DNA of 64,000 nt, taken from contig OZ244955.1 of NCBI GenBank assembly GCA_965222525.1, positions 1,364,001-1,428,000 on the forward strand, given 5' to 3'. Below the pieces are notes generated by a model. It saw only the letters and a list, made by a program, of their open reading frames with translations, was not told the origin of the DNA and ran no database searches. The DNA comes from CBDCUF01 sp965222525 (lineage in GTDB: Bacteria > Pseudomonadota > Alphaproteobacteria > Rickettsiales > UBA8987). Below are positions 1 through 9,382 of the stretch, piece after piece. Within the stretch, counting starts at the first letter, position 1. Each line of letters starts with the position of its first letter. Position numbers and translations under genes: made by a program.

Positions 1-31
1 CCGGAATTATTTTGCTTGCTATATAAACAGC

Positions 32-421
32 ATGGCGTCGGTTGGTACTAAATTATATCGTATGTTTTTTGGCGATTTTGTCGGAAAAGATGAGTTTGGC
101 AATAAATATTATCGCAGCAGGGGAGAAAAGCATGGTGAAGGGATCGGCCGTCCAGGGACGGAACGTCGCTGGGTAGAATATAAGGGACTGGCAGAACCAT
201 CAAAGGTGCCTCCATACTGGCATGCGTGGCTGCATTATATGAGTGATAAAATCCCCACAGAAGGAGAGGAAAAAGACGCAAACAAGCTTTATAACTGGCA
301 AAAGGATTATATTCCCAATTTGACTGGTACGTTGAATTCATATCGCCCCCTTGGCCATGAATTAAACGGAGGCAGTCGTGCAAGTGCAACTGGTGATTAT
401 GAAGCTTGGCAGCCGGAATAG
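32..421 (+). CDS. NDUFA12-family NADH:ubiquinone oxidoreductase accessory subunit
   Basis: A 129-residue protein of the NDUFA12/B17.2 family, the supernumerary complex I subunit shared by mitochondria and alphaproteobacteria. It sits on the peripheral arm of the respiratory NADH dehydrogenase. The family pattern is clear: FGNKYYRSR near residue 22, RRWVEYKG near 45, and the aromatic stretch VPPYWHAWLHYM near 59, then a Pro/Asn-rich tail. Length is normal for the bacterial form. It is followed 28 bases later by mlaD, a common alphaproteobacterial neighbourhood. This gene is one of the best taxonomic markers in the window. Confidence 0.95.
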   Translation: MASVGTKLYRMFFGDFVGKDEFGNKYYRSRGEKHGEGIGRPGTERRWVEYKGLAEPSKVPPYWHAWLHYMSDKIPTEGEEKDANKLYNWQKDYIPNLTGTLNSYRPLGHELNGGSRASATGDYEAWQPE

Positions 422-449
422 TTAGCAATTAGTACAAGGAACCAAAACA

Positions 450-953
450 ATGACAGGAAGGAATGTTTTTGAAACTTTGATGGGTGCGGTTGTGTTAGCT
501 GTGGCATTGTTTTTCGTGGCTATTGCCTATAAATCCGGCCATGTGTCTTCACCAGGCGGGTATAGTCTGAATGCTAAATTTGACCGTGTTGACGGTCTGG
601 CTACCGGCAGTGATGTGCGCATCGGAGGGGTAAAGGTTGGTAGCGTTGTTAGCCAGGATATAGACCCGGAAACTTTTCAGGCAATAGTAGAGATTTCCAT
701 TGATGATAAATATAAACTACCTAAAGATTCCAATGCCAAAATCGTTAGTGATGGTTTACTGGGCGGAAAGTACATGATGATAGAGGCTGGTGCAGATGAC
801 AAGTTTTTGGAAGATAATGGTGAGATAAAATTTACCCAGTCTGCCATAAGCCTTGAAGAGGCACTGATCCGTATGGTAGCCGGTAGTGTTAGCGATGACG
901 AAGAAAATTCTGCTTCTGCCAGTTCTGATGACAGTGAGGATGATATTTTTTAA
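450..953 (+). CDS. mlaD: MlaD, phospholipid-transport MCE protein
   Basis: A 167-residue MCE-domain protein. One N-terminal membrane anchor (about residues 9-27) is followed by the MCE domain (about 38-118, with the VDGLATGSDVRIGGVKVG segment). In the Mla system MlaD hexamers bridge the inner-membrane MlaFE ABC transporter and periplasmic carriers, keeping outer-membrane lipid asymmetry. The last 22 residues are Ser/Asp/Glu-rich and low in complexity. A ribosome site AAGGAA precedes the ATG. mlaE and mlaF are not in the window, so the transporter genes are elsewhere. Confidence 0.93.
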   Translation: MTGRNVFETLMGAVVLAVALFFVAIAYKSGHVSSPGGYSLNAKFDRVDGLATGSDVRIGGVKVGSVVSQDIDPETFQAIVEISIDDKYKLPKDSNAKIVSDGLLGGKYMMIEAGADDKFLEDNGEIKFTQSAISLEEALIRMVAGSVSDDEENSASASSDDSEDDIF

Positions 954-971
954 GAGCGCTATGAATTACTC

Positions 972-1226
972 ATGACCATATTACATGATTATTACATCCT
1001 GCATATTATAGGTTTATTTCCGATACTATCATTCCTGTCGCATTTCAAATCGCGCAGTGACTTAGCAGGTTTGGTTGGAAGTGGCTGGATATTTTACTAT
1101 ATGATTGCTGTTCCATATGTTATCCTAAACCTGTTTACACCTTATGTAGCGGCCAATATGAGTCAGTTTACGTCAAGTATTCTGCATATAATATTGTGTT
1201 TCCTGGTGTTTTTGAAGAATGATTAA
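972..1226 (+). CDS. Small hydrophobic membrane protein, unknown function
   Basis: An 84-residue protein with about three hydrophobic segments (near 8-21, 35-52 and 62-80). I do not recognise the family. It starts 18 bases after mlaD, and its stop codon shares one base with the start of the HIT gene (TAATG), so it looks like a translated member of this operon and not a spacer ORF. It could help membrane insertion of, or simply accompany, its neighbours; nothing in the sequence decides this. Confidence 0.6.
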   Translation: MTILHDYYILHIIGLFPILSFLSHFKSRSDLAGLVGSGWIFYYMIAVPYVILNLFTPYVAANMSQFTSSILHIILCFLVFLKND

Positions 1227-1585
1227 TGACTTATGACAATAACAACATATTTGCTAAAATCCTGCGTGGGGAGGTTCCTTGCGAGAAAGTGTATGAGGAT
1301 GAGGAAGTGCTGGCATTCCATGATGCGTTCCCCAAGGCTCCGGTGCATGTGCTGGTTATTCCCAAGGGGGAGTATATATCCTTCGATGATTTTACCGAGA
1401 AGGCAGGAATAGAAGCAGTTGGTAATTTTTTCAAACGGGTCGGGGAGATTGCACGGGATGTTGGTGTTGCTGAAGAAGGTTTTCGGCTGATTGCCAATAC
1501 CAATGTTAATGGTGGACAGGAAGTCCCGCATTTCCATGTACATATCCTAGGTGGTAAGAAGCTTGGCACAATGCTTGCGGGGTAA
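1226..1585 (+). CDS. HIT-family nucleotide-binding hydrolase (HinT-like)
   Basis: A 119-residue histidine-triad protein. The triad HFHVHILGG gives H102, H104 and H106, with the middle His as the expected nucleophile for hydrolysing purine nucleoside phosphoramidates. The N-terminal IFAKILRGEVPCEKVYEDE segment is typical of the HINT branch. It overlaps the preceding gene by one base, and recF begins two bases after its stop, so the three genes are probably co-translated. Confidence 0.94.
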   Translation: MTYDNNNIFAKILRGEVPCEKVYEDEEVLAFHDAFPKAPVHVLVIPKGEYISFDDFTEKAGIEAVGNFFKRVGEIARDVGVAEEGFRLIANTNVNGGQEVPHFHVHILGGKKLGTMLAG

Positions 1586-1586
1586 T

Positions 1587-2747
1587 ATGGCTATGCAAAA
1601 TGTTGAATATATCCCCGTACCTCCAGTAGAATCATCAGAAAACCTGGCAATTACACAGTTAAAACTGACCGACTTCCGCAATCATCAATATTTTGAACTG
1701 GATTTATCGCAGGAAGCAGGGAAATCGGTTATAATCACTGGCGAAAATGGCGTAGGTAAAACCAATATATTAGAGGCGATATCTTTGCTGGTGCCGGGTA
1801 AGGGATTACGTGGGGCGAAAATAGCCGAATTGGACAGGATAACTACGCAACAGCCGACATCATGGACAATCTTTGCCGAAATCTCTACATCGCAAGGGAG
1901 GGCTACCATAGGTACTGGCCGCGATCCTGCCAAATCTACTGATAAGCGTATTGTTAAAATAAACGGGGAAACAGTACGCGGGCATTCCGAGCTGGCTGAT
2001 TATTTTGCCGTATGTTATCTGACCCCGCAGATGGACCAGACATTCGCCGATGGCACAGCTTCCCGCCGTGCTTATCTGGATAGGATTACCGGCGCTTTTT
2101 ACCCTGAACATACCAAGCATCTGGCTATTTATGAGCATGCAAAATCCGAACGCAAGAAATTACTGATAATGCCGAATACGGATTATAGCTGGATTGCAGT
2201 GTTGGAACGGCGTATGGCAGAGCAGGCGGTAGCGATTGCAGCAGCAAGGCGGGAAACTATAGACCATCTCAATTCTACATTCATCGACCGTAGCTCACCA
2301 TTCCCCAAAGCAATTTTATCGGCAAAGGGCGTAGTTGAGGGTATGCTGGTAGATATGTCGGCATTACAGGCAGAGGAGGCATGCCAGGAAAAACTTGTAG
2401 AATCACGTCCACTTGATCGTGAAACCCGTCGCACCAATATCGGTACCCACCGTAGTGATTTTATAGTGTATCACAGCGAGAAGAATATGCCGGCGGAGTT
2501 ATGTTCAACCGGCGAACAGAAGGCATTGTTGCTGGCGATAACCATTGCCAGCGCTTATGCCCGCCGTGAATGGACGGGTGCAGTTCCTGTATTACTGCTT
2601 GATGAGGTGGTGGCACACCTTGACGAGGAAAAACGCAGAGATTTATATAACGAGCTTACCGAACTCTCTGCCCAGTCATGGCTAACCGGCACCGACCCGT
2701 ATCTATTCAGGGACTTCGGCGAGATGGGATATTTCTTGGTACTGTAG
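1587..2747 (+). CDS. recF: RecF, recombination and gap-repair ATPase
   Basis: An SMC-like ABC ATPase that acts with RecO and RecR to load RecA at single-strand gaps. With the start at 1587 it is 386 residues. The Walker A motif GENGVGKT is near residue 52, and the signature and Walker B region near the C-terminus reads VLLLDEVVAHLD. A longer frame opens at 1551 inside the HIT gene, but the ATG at 1587, two bases after the HIT stop, fits better; 1593 is also possible. recF lies with hda here and not beside dnaA/dnaN. Confidence 0.93.
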   Translation: MAMQNVEYIPVPPVESSENLAITQLKLTDFRNHQYFELDLSQEAGKSVIITGENGVGKTNILEAISLLVPGKGLRGAKIAELDRITTQQPTSWTIFAEISTSQGRATIGTGRDPAKSTDKRIVKINGETVRGHSELADYFAVCYLTPQMDQTFADGTASRRAYLDRITGAFYPEHTKHLAIYEHAKSERKKLLIMPNTDYSWIAVLERRMAEQAVAIAAARRETIDHLNSTFIDRSSPFPKAILSAKGVVEGMLVDMSALQAEEACQEKLVESRPLDRETRRTNIGTHRSDFIVYHSEKNMPAELCSTGEQKALLLAITIASAYARREWTGAVPVLLLDEVVAHLDEEKRRDLYNELTELSAQSWLTGTDPYLFRDFGEMGYFLVL

Positions 2748-2757
2748 GTATGAATTT

Positions 2758-3393
2758 ATGAATCAGGCCGCATTCAGGTTTAGGGAAACCACCGACTATT
2801 TCAGAGAGAATTTTCTGGTTTCAGATTGTAATATGGAGGCTTTCTCATGGGTGGATAAGTGGCCGGACTGGCCATCGCATTGTCTTTTGATATATGGGCA
2901 GGCAGGATGCGGCAAGACCCACCTGTCACATATATGGCGGGAGAAGGCAGGGGCGGATTTTATTGCTTTATCGGATATCCCGCAGCAATCTGCCGGAAAT
3001 TATATAATAGAAGATATAGAAAATCTTTCACCGGATTATGAGGAAAAACTGTTTCATCTTTATAACCAAACAAAAGAGGAGGGAAATTTTCTCCTGCTAA
3101 CCGCAAAAAACCCTGCAAACAGGCTTGGGCTAGGGCTTCCTGACCTGATTTCACGGTTAAATTCCGTTCCCAACATAGCGGTGGGTCAGCCGGATGATAA
3201 CCTGCTTGCGGCAGTTATAACCAAGCATTTTACCGACCGGCAATTACGGGTTAAACAGGATGTAATTGCCTATCTGATTTCCCGTATTGAGCGCTCCTTC
3301 ACTGCAGCAAAGGATATTGTAGATAAAATTGACAAATATGCTATGGAGAACCGTCGGGAGATTACTATTCCTATGGTTCGGGAATTTATGTAA
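2758..3393 (+). CDS. hda: HdaA, DnaA-related regulator of replication initiation
   Basis: A 211-residue DnaA/Hda-type AAA protein without the DNA-binding domain IV of DnaA. Walker A GQAGCGKT lies near residue 47, and the second acidic motif is YIIEDIENL near 83. In alphaproteobacteria HdaA with the sliding clamp stimulates hydrolysis of DnaA-bound ATP and so limits re-initiation. The start lies 10 bases after recF. No clamp-binding motif is obvious at the very N-terminus beyond AAFRF, so clamp contact is inferred from the family. Confidence 0.88.
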   Translation: MNQAAFRFRETTDYFRENFLVSDCNMEAFSWVDKWPDWPSHCLLIYGQAGCGKTHLSHIWREKAGADFIALSDIPQQSAGNYIIEDIENLSPDYEEKLFHLYNQTKEEGNFLLLTAKNPANRLGLGLPDLISRLNSVPNIAVGQPDDNLLAAVITKHFTDRQLRVKQDVIAYLISRIERSFTAAKDIVDKIDKYAMENRREITIPMVREFM

Positions 3394-3433
3394 TGTCATC
3401 CCCACTAAACTCTAGACTCTGGCACTAACCGCT

Positions 3434-4096
3434 ATGCTTACTACACTCATAAAACACGACCTCAAGGTTACATTCCGCCGCAAGGGAGCGGTGGGGGATT
3501 TGCTGGTGTTTTTTGTAATTATTATCAGCCTGTTTCCGCTAAGCCTGGGAGCCGAGCCGGAATTCCTGCAAAAAATCGGTAGTGGTATAATATGGGTGGC
3601 GGCATTGCTGGTATCGACATTATCCCTCACCCGCATACTGGAGGAGGATTTCGAGTCGGGTATACTGGAGCAGTTGATATTACAACCGGCATTGCCTCAT
3701 ATAATAATACTGGCAAAAACAGTATCACACTGGATTTCCAGCGGATTGCCCATTGTGATAATCTCTCCGTTCCTGGGTATGATGTTCGGTGCAGAATCAT
3801 CAGCCCTGACTATTTCCCTGCTGCTCGGTACACCGATACTAAGCCTTATCGGCACTACAGGCGCTGCTCTCACACTCGGGATAAAACGCGGCGGGATACT
3901 GTCCTCGCTACTGGTAATGCCGTTATATGTCCCGACACTTATATTCGGCACGGGGATGGTAAGCGCTGCTGCATTCGGACTTACCTCCACGCAATTCCTT
4001 TCCAACGCTGCCGGACTTGCGTTTACATTCCTTCTACTCGCCCCACTGACAATATGGGCTTCTGCGCAATCATTAAAAATTGCACTGGAGCAGTAG
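3434..4096 (+). CDS. ccmB: CcmB, haem exporter membrane subunit
   Basis: A 220-residue, six-span membrane protein of the CcmB family, the permease of the CcmAB ABC transporter used in system I cytochrome c maturation. The family start (LIKHDLKVTFRRKGAVGDLL) and the cytoplasmic stretch LTRILEEDFESGILEQL are clear. The ATPase gene ccmA is not adjacent; the upstream gene is hda. The 40-base spacer before it carries a short seven-base-phased sequence of the type described under repeats. Confidence 0.93.
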   Translation: MLTTLIKHDLKVTFRRKGAVGDLLVFFVIIISLFPLSLGAEPEFLQKIGSGIIWVAALLVSTLSLTRILEEDFESGILEQLILQPALPHIIILAKTVSHWISSGLPIVIISPFLGMMFGAESSALTISLLLGTPILSLIGTTGAALTLGIKRGGILSSLLVMPLYVPTLIFGTGMVSAAAFGLTSTQFLSNAAGLAFTFLLLAPLTIWASAQSLKIALEQ

Positions 4097-4118
4097 ATGC
4101 GGTATAAGTACATCTGGT

Positions 4119-5099
4119 ATGGTAAAAGCAGGTGTAATAGGTGCGGGGGCGTGGGGAACAGCAGTTGCAGTTGCGGCGCAGAATGCCGGTTCGGATGTCA
4201 CCATATGGGCGCGAGAACGTGAAGTAGTTGAATCCATAAACCGGCATCATGAGAATACTGTATTTCTGCCAGGAGTATCTTTATCAGCGGAAATAAAAGC
4301 TAGTAATGATTTACTCGCAATGCTGGATAGCAACCTGCTGTTTCTGGTACCGCCTGCGCAATATATGCGTGCAACTTGTGAGAATCTGCGTGATGTAGGA
4401 ATTTTGCCCAACATAAAGCTGGTGATATGCAGCAAGGGGGTAGAAAAACAAAGCCTGCTGCTTATGAGTGAGGTAGCGGGCGAAATATTACCGGATAATC
4501 CGGTTGCAATTATGACCGGCCCCAGCTTTGCCGCAGAAACCGCACGTGGCCTACCAACTTTTGTTACTATCGCCTGCGGTGATGAGGCCTTGTGGGAGAA
4601 TATACGCAAGGCAGTTATCAGCCAGCATTTCCGCCCACGCTATTCGGATGATATTATCGGTGCGCAAATTGCCGGTTCGGTCAAGAATGTTATAGCCATT
4701 GCCTGCGGGCTGGTAGATGGTAAACAGCTTGGCGAGAACACCAAGGCAGCACTTATCGTCGGCGGATTGCGTGAATTACAGGAATTAACCGAAGCAAAGG
4801 GCGGCAAGGCTGAAACCACAATGCGGCTATGCGGTATCGGCGATTTGATACTAACTTGCAGCAGCAAACAATCCCGAAATTTCTCGCTTGGATATGCACT
4901 TGGACAAGGCAAGCCGTTTAGCGAAATAATGTCAGGCAGGAAGAGCGTTGCAGAAGGGGTGGCCTCTTCGGAATCAGTCACTGCCCTTGCCACAAAACTC
5001 GGCATCAAAATGCCTATATGCCAGGCGGTTTATACAATTCTACACAAGGATAATGTTAACCTTGATGGTGTTATAGAAAATCTAATTGGAAGTTACTAA
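4119..5099 (+). CDS. gpsA: GpsA, NAD(P)H-dependent glycerol-3-phosphate dehydrogenase
   Basis: Makes sn-glycerol 3-phosphate from dihydroxyacetone phosphate for phospholipid synthesis. With the start at 4119 it is 326 residues and begins directly with the Rossmann motif GVIGAGAWGTA. The catalytic region GSVKNVIAIACGLVDG and GGLRELQELTEAKGG are conserved. The frame is open back to 4080 inside ccmB, but those 13 residues are not family-like. The start is 22 bases after ccmB. Confidence 0.95.
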   Translation: MVKAGVIGAGAWGTAVAVAAQNAGSDVTIWAREREVVESINRHHENTVFLPGVSLSAEIKASNDLLAMLDSNLLFLVPPAQYMRATCENLRDVGILPNIKLVICSKGVEKQSLLLMSEVAGEILPDNPVAIMTGPSFAAETARGLPTFVTIACGDEALWENIRKAVISQHFRPRYSDDIIGAQIAGSVKNVIAIACGLVDGKQLGENTKAALIVGGLRELQELTEAKGGKAETTMRLCGIGDLILTCSSKQSRNFSLGYALGQGKPFSEIMSGRKSVAEGVASSESVTALATKLGIKMPICQAVYTILHKDNVNLDGVIENLIGSY

Positions 5100-5103
5100 A
5101 AAA

Positions 5104-5700
5104 ATGGACCACAATGAAATAATAAGGGAATTCGAGGAGGCGGGGGCTATATTGAAGGGGCACTTTGTCCTGTCTTCCGGCCTGCATAGTGATACTTACC
5201 TGCAATGTGCACTGGCGCTGATGGATACGGTGCGAGCGGAGAAATTATGCTCTGCGCTGGCAGAAAAAATCCGTGGGCAATTGGAAGGAAAATCATTTGA
5301 CATAGTGATATCACCTGCTATGGGGGGGGTGGTCGTCGGATATGAGACTGGACGTCAGCTTGCTCTTCCTGCTATATTTTGCGAGCGACAGGATGGTCGT
5401 TTTACTTTTCGCCGTGGCTTTCATATAGAAAAAGGTGCAAAAGTGTTGGTAGTTGAAGATGTGGTTACAACTGGTAAATCCTCCCGCGAGGCAATGGCAG
5501 CCATAACCGAAGCCGGCGGGGAGATTATTGCTGAGGCCTGTCTAGTGAATCGTAGCGGTACAGTTAAACCATTCGATGATATAAATATCCCGCTTATATC
5601 CCTGCTTGAAATGGAAGTGCAAACCTGGCCAGCCGACAACCTCCCCCCAGAACTCGCCGCCATCCCCACCACCAAACCTGGCAGCCGCTGGTTAAAATAA
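5104..5700 (+). CDS. pyrE: PyrE, orotate phosphoribosyltransferase
   Basis: Converts orotate and PRPP to OMP in pyrimidine synthesis. It is 198 residues from the ATG at 5104; a TTG at 5086 would overlap gpsA and is less likely. The PRPP-binding loop VLVVEDVVTTGKS is intact, and YLQCALALMD and the substrate segment GFHIEKGAKV match the alphaproteobacterial form. It is the last gene of the + strand run and is convergent with ribE, 6 bases away. Confidence 0.95.
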   Translation: MDHNEIIREFEEAGAILKGHFVLSSGLHSDTYLQCALALMDTVRAEKLCSALAEKIRGQLEGKSFDIVISPAMGGVVVGYETGRQLALPAIFCERQDGRFTFRRGFHIEKGAKVLVVEDVVTTGKSSREAMAAITEAGGEIIAEACLVNRSGTVKPFDDINIPLISLLEMEVQTWPADNLPPELAAIPTTKPGSRWLK

Positions 5701-5706
5701 CCGTAT

Positions 5707-6297
5707 TTATTTATAGTGAGATATACTCTCCACATATCTTGCTAGTATATCCACTTCGAGATTAACCTTAGAACCATACTCGTATGTATTAAATATAGTG
5801 TTATCAATGGTATGGGGAATGATATTAATGTAAAATATGCTACCTTCCACCTTGTTTACTGTTAGAGAAACCCCATCAATTGTTACAGAACCTTTTGCCG
5901 CTATAAATTTTGTCAGGCTATCCTGCACAGCCACCGTAACCTCAAGATTATCTCCAACCTGCTGTATGCCCTCAATCTCTGCTATCCCATCTACATGGCC
6001 CGTTACAATATGTCCGCCCAGCTCGTCACCAACCTTCAGTGCACGTTCCAGATTGACCCTTGTACCTTTCTGCCAGTTACTGAGCGTAGTACAGGAAAGT
6101 GTTTCATCCGATACTTCAACAGTAAATTTTCCATCGTCCTTTTCAACAACAGTTAGGCATGCTCCTGAACAGGCGATAGATGCGCCGAGAGCAATCGATT
6201 TACTATCATACGAACAGGAGATAGCGAGTTTTCTACCATTTTCTTTTTCGGAAATGGATGTTATAATTCCGATGTCGGTTATTATTCCAGTAAACAT
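5707..6297 (-). CDS. ribE: Riboflavin synthase alpha chain
   Basis: Dismutates two 6,7-dimethyl-8-ribityllumazine molecules into riboflavin. The 196-residue protein shows the MFTGIITDIG start and two lumazine-binding halves, the second starting near residue 95 with GHIVTGHVDGIAEI. Length is normal. It stands alone on the minus strand; ribB/ribH are not beside it and no FMN riboswitch is evident in the short upstream spacer of 28 bases shared with the CDGSH gene. Confidence 0.94.
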   Translation of the reverse strand: MFTGIITDIGIITSISEKENGRKLAISCSYDSKSIALGASIACSGACLTVVEKDDGKFTVEVSDETLSCTTLSNWQKGTRVNLERALKVGDELGGHIVTGHVDGIAEIEGIQQVGDNLEVTVAVQDSLTKFIAAKGSVTIDGVSLTVNKVEGSIFYINIIPHTIDNTIFNTYEYGSKVNLEVDILARYVESISHYK

Positions 6298-6325
6298 AAG
6301 CTCGTTAATACACTAAAGGTAAGAT

Positions 6326-6571
6326 ATGTCAAAATTTGAGATATGTCCGCCGGAGAAGCCATATTATCTTATGGAAGCTGATAAGGGCGAGGAATACTGG
6401 TGGTGTTCATGCGGATTAAGCGAAAACCAGCCATTCTGTGACGGATCACATGAAGGGACCGGCAAATCTCCTGTGCAATATAAAGCACCGACAAACAAGG
6501 GTGTATTCTTCTGTGGATGTAAGAAAACCTGCAATCCTCCTCATTGCGATGGATCTCATAAAGAGGCATAG
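6326..6571 (+). CDS. Double CDGSH iron-sulfur protein
   Basis: An 81-residue protein made of two CDGSH zinc-finger-like modules. The first reads [16 protein letters not shown], the second [16 protein letters not shown]; each should hold a 2Fe-2S cluster with three Cys and one His. Tandem CDGSH proteins (MiNT-like, monomeric) are common in proteobacteria and are thought to act in redox sensing or Fe-S/electron transfer. The second module has a Thr-Cys pair where the first has Leu-Ser. It is divergent from ribE. Confidence 0.92.
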   Translation: MSKFEICPPEKPYYLMEADKGEEYWWCSCGLSENQPFCDGSHEGTGKSPVQYKAPTNKGVFFCGCKKTCNPPHCDGSHKEA

Positions 6572-6618
6572 AAAAATTAGACTGCGTTTTTATTTGGAAA
6601 AACATGATATTCTACTGT

Positions 6619-7449
6619 CTACCAGTTTTCTACCGGCTTACGGCGGGCTGTGGTGGCTTGTGAGGATATAGCGGGTTGTTGATGTGATATTTCAGGCAGG
6701 GTAGGGGGTAGGTCGGCCGGTGGATTGGCTTCCACGGTTATTGTCGGTGCTGTGTATGTTATCGCAGTAGCATTGCCCGCAGGTCTTCCTACTGCAAATT
6801 GATTGTTATTGCCGGCTGTACCGGTTTCAAACATAACCGGTGCGAAATTTCCCTGCTGAGGGTTACGCACAGCCCTTTGGTCAGCCTGATATTCCGGCTC
6901 TATGCTAATTGGTGCGACTGGCGTTTGTGGTATCACAACCCGTTCGGCGCTACGCATTTCAATCGGAGCAACCGGTGCAAATCCGTTTCTATTCTGCATA
7001 ACCGCAGCCAGCCTGTCATTGCCGTTGCCTTGCGTACCAAAATCATCCCTGGCGAATTGCGGCTGCTGACTGGCATTTAACCTGCTGTTATCAAACCCGA
7101 CCTGCTGTTCCACTATCAGTTTGGAAGTAACATCCCGTACATTTTTGGTATCACGGGCAATTTTGATTGCCTTTTGCGCCACACGATTATTCGGCACCTT
7201 ACCGTTCAAAGTTACTACGTAATTATATGTATCAACATTGATAGCCCACGCATCTATCTCGGAATCCCATATAAGGGCGTTCTTGATTTTACTGGTAATT
7301 GTGCTGTCGGTGACAATGGTATCGACCGCCCTGCCGTCCTTTTCGTAAAGATAGCCTCCTCCTGCTCCGAGCAATACACCAAGCGAACAGCCGCCGGAAA
7401 GCCCTGCAAATAAGATAATCATTGCCGTTATGGTCAAATTACGTATCAT
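6619..7449 (-). CDS. BON-domain lipoprotein
   Basis: A 276-residue predicted lipoprotein: signal peptide with lipobox LSGGC near residue 21, then a glycine-rich stretch, then one BON domain (about 45-115, from DTIVTDSTITSKIKNAL to KNVRDVTSKLIV). The remaining 150 residues are low-complexity, rich in Gln, Asn, Pro and Ala. BON domains bind membranes in periplasmic proteins such as OsmY and DolP. Usual BON lipoproteins have two domains and are shorter, so the long disordered tail is unusual. Confidence 0.82.
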   Translation of the reverse strand: MIRNLTITAMIILFAGLSGGCSLGVLLGAGGGYLYEKDGRAVDTIVTDSTITSKIKNALIWDSEIDAWAINVDTYNYVVTLNGKVPNNRVAQKAIKIARDTKNVRDVTSKLIVEQQVGFDNSRLNASQQPQFARDDFGTQGNGNDRLAAVMQNRNGFAPVAPIEMRSAERVVIPQTPVAPISIEPEYQADQRAVRNPQQGNFAPVMFETGTAGNNNQFAVGRPAGNATAITYTAPTITVEANPPADLPPTLPEISHQQPAISSQATTARRKPVENW

Positions 7450-7510
7450 GCGGGGGATTTTACTCTAAAAATGAGTATAATGCAAAGTTTTAAGAATTTT
7501 TTTACGAACA

Positions 7511-8644
7511 ATGGCCATAGATCCGGTAAAACTCTCGCAAAAGCTTGTACAACAGGCCAGTATCTCCGGCCAGCCTGACCCGGGTGCGCTGGATATATTG
7601 CAGGAAGCGCTTGAAAATATCGGTTTCACATGTACCCGTCTGCCTTTTGCCGAAGAAGGTACTTATGATGTGGATAATTTATATGCAAGGCGAGGGGAAA
7701 GCGGGAAAAACCTTTGTTTTGCAGGACATACCGATGTTGTGCCGGTTGGCGATGCGGATGGCTGGGATGTCGACCCATTTGCAGCGGAAATCCGTGATGG
7801 AGTGCTGATAGGGCGTGGTGCGGTTGATATGAAGCCGGCGATTGCGGCATGGGTTGCTGCGGCTGCGGATGTTGAGGTTGACGGGTCGATTAGCCTGCTG
7901 ATTACCGGCGATGAGGAAGCGGATGCGATTAACGGTACCCGCAAGATGCTGGGCTGGCTTGAGGAAAATGGCGAGCAGGTCGATGCCTGTATAGTCGGAG
8001 AGCCTACCAATCCGGAGAAACTGGGGGAGATGGTGAAAATCGGCCGCCGCGGGAGTATCACTTTTGATCTGACCGTAAACGGCAAGCAGGGGCATGTAGC
8101 CTATCCGGCGATTGCCGATAATCCTGTGCCCAGGCTGGTGAATATATTGCATATGCTGGTGAATACCAGCCTTGATGACGGTTCGGAATATTTCCAGCCT
8201 TCAAATCTGGAGGTTACGACAATTGATATAGGCAATCCGGCGAGTAATGTAATTCCTGCGAAAGTCTTTACCAGATTCAACATCCGCTATAATGACCATC
8301 ATAATTCGGCAAAGCTGATTAAATTTGTAGAGAATATTTGTCAGCAAAATGCGAGAGGTTATGAACTGAAACACAGGCTAACCGGTGAGTCTTTCCTGAC
8401 CGAGCCTGGCAATTTAAGCGATATTGTAGTCAGTGCGGTGGAGGAAGTTAGCGGAATTGCTCCTGCGCTAAGCACAACCGGCGGAACTTCCGATGCACGT
8501 TTTATCAAGGATATCTGTCCCGTGGTCGAATTCGGCCTGATCAACAAAACCGCCCATAAGGTGAATGAGCGGGTAGCGGTTGCTGATATTCTTGTCCTCA
8601 CGGAAATCTATAAACAGGTTATCCTGAAATTTTTTGAAGCATAG
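7511..8644 (+). CDS. dapE: DapE, succinyl-diaminopimelate desuccinylase
   Basis: A di-zinc M20-family amidase that forms LL-diaminopimelate in the lysine/peptidoglycan route. 377 residues. Metal and catalytic motifs are present: FAGHTDVVPVGD, GRGAVDMKPAIAA, the TGDEEADAINGT glutamates, VGEPT and the C-terminal His in NKTAHKVNE. This agrees with the meso-DAP-type MurE at 26-27 kb. It is convergent with trmD. Confidence 0.96.
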   Translation: MAIDPVKLSQKLVQQASISGQPDPGALDILQEALENIGFTCTRLPFAEEGTYDVDNLYARRGESGKNLCFAGHTDVVPVGDADGWDVDPFAAEIRDGVLIGRGAVDMKPAIAAWVAAAADVEVDGSISLLITGDEEADAINGTRKMLGWLEENGEQVDACIVGEPTNPEKLGEMVKIGRRGSITFDLTVNGKQGHVAYPAIADNPVPRLVNILHMLVNTSLDDGSEYFQPSNLEVTTIDIGNPASNVIPAKVFTRFNIRYNDHHNSAKLIKFVENICQQNARGYELKHRLTGESFLTEPGNLSDIVVSAVEEVSGIAPALSTTGGTSDARFIKDICPVVEFGLINKTAHKVNERVAVADILVLTEIYKQVILKFFEA

Positions 8645-8666
8645 TGCAAGTACCCACCTTATAAGG

Positions 8667-9356
8667 CTATTCAGCCAAATCAGGCCGTCTCTTTCTGGTG
8701 AGGGATTTGGCCTGTTCTAGCCTCCACTTGGCTATTTCGGCATGATTGCCGGAGAGCAGGATATCCGGTACTTTACGGCCTCGCCATTCGGCAGGTTTGG
8801 TGTAATGCGGATATTCCAGCAAATCGGCATATTCACCTGAGCCGAAACTTTCCTCACTATGGGTGTCGTCATTCCCCAGCACACCGGGAATCCGGCGCAC
8901 ACAGGCATCTACCAGCACCATTGCCGCAATCTCACCGCCGGAGAGAACATAATCACCGATACTTATTTCCTCGATATTATACTCATCCAGAACCCGCTGG
9001 TCGACTCCCTCATAGCGCCCGCACAGAATCAGCAGATGCTCCTCCTGCGCCAGGTTATTTACTTTCGGCTGGGTGAGCGGCTTCCCGCGGGGGGACATAT
9101 ATATTATTTTCGGGTTTTGTGACCGGTTACAGGTATTTTCAATCGCTGCGGAGATAACATCGGCGCGCATCACCATCCCCGCACCGCCGCCATAAGGAGT
9201 ATCATCAACACTCTTATGCTTGTCCTGCGCAAAGTCACGGATATTCACCACATCCAGCGCCCACTGTCCGACCTCCAGCGCCTTCCCGGCAATAGAACAG
9301 CCCAGCACCCCCGGAAACATCTCTGGAAATAATGTGAGTATGGTTATTTTGAGCAT
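8667..9356 (-). CDS. trmD: TrmD, tRNA (guanine-37-N1)-methyltransferase
   Basis: A 229-residue SPOUT methyltransferase that makes m1G37 and prevents frameshifting. Typical features: the N-terminal ITILTLFPEMFPG, the trefoil-knot segment ILCGRYEGVDQRVLDEY, EISIGDYVLSGGE, and the C-terminal tRNA-binding domain. Its usual partners rpsP, rimM and rplS are not here; the upstream gene is an orphan protein. A seven-base-phased sequence lies directly upstream of the start (about 9355-9382). Confidence 0.96.
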   Translation of the reverse strand: MLKITILTLFPEMFPGVLGCSIAGKALEVGQWALDVVNIRDFAQDKHKSVDDTPYGGGAGMVMRADVISAAIENTCNRSQNPKIIYMSPRGKPLTQPKVNNLAQEEHLLILCGRYEGVDQRVLDEYNIEEISIGDYVLSGGEIAAMVLVDACVRRIPGVLGNDDTHSEESFGSGEYADLLEYPHYTKPAEWRGRKVPDILLSGNHAEIAKWRLEQAKSLTRKRRPDLAE

Positions 9357-9382
9357 AGAGTTCGGAATCCGGAGTTCAGTTA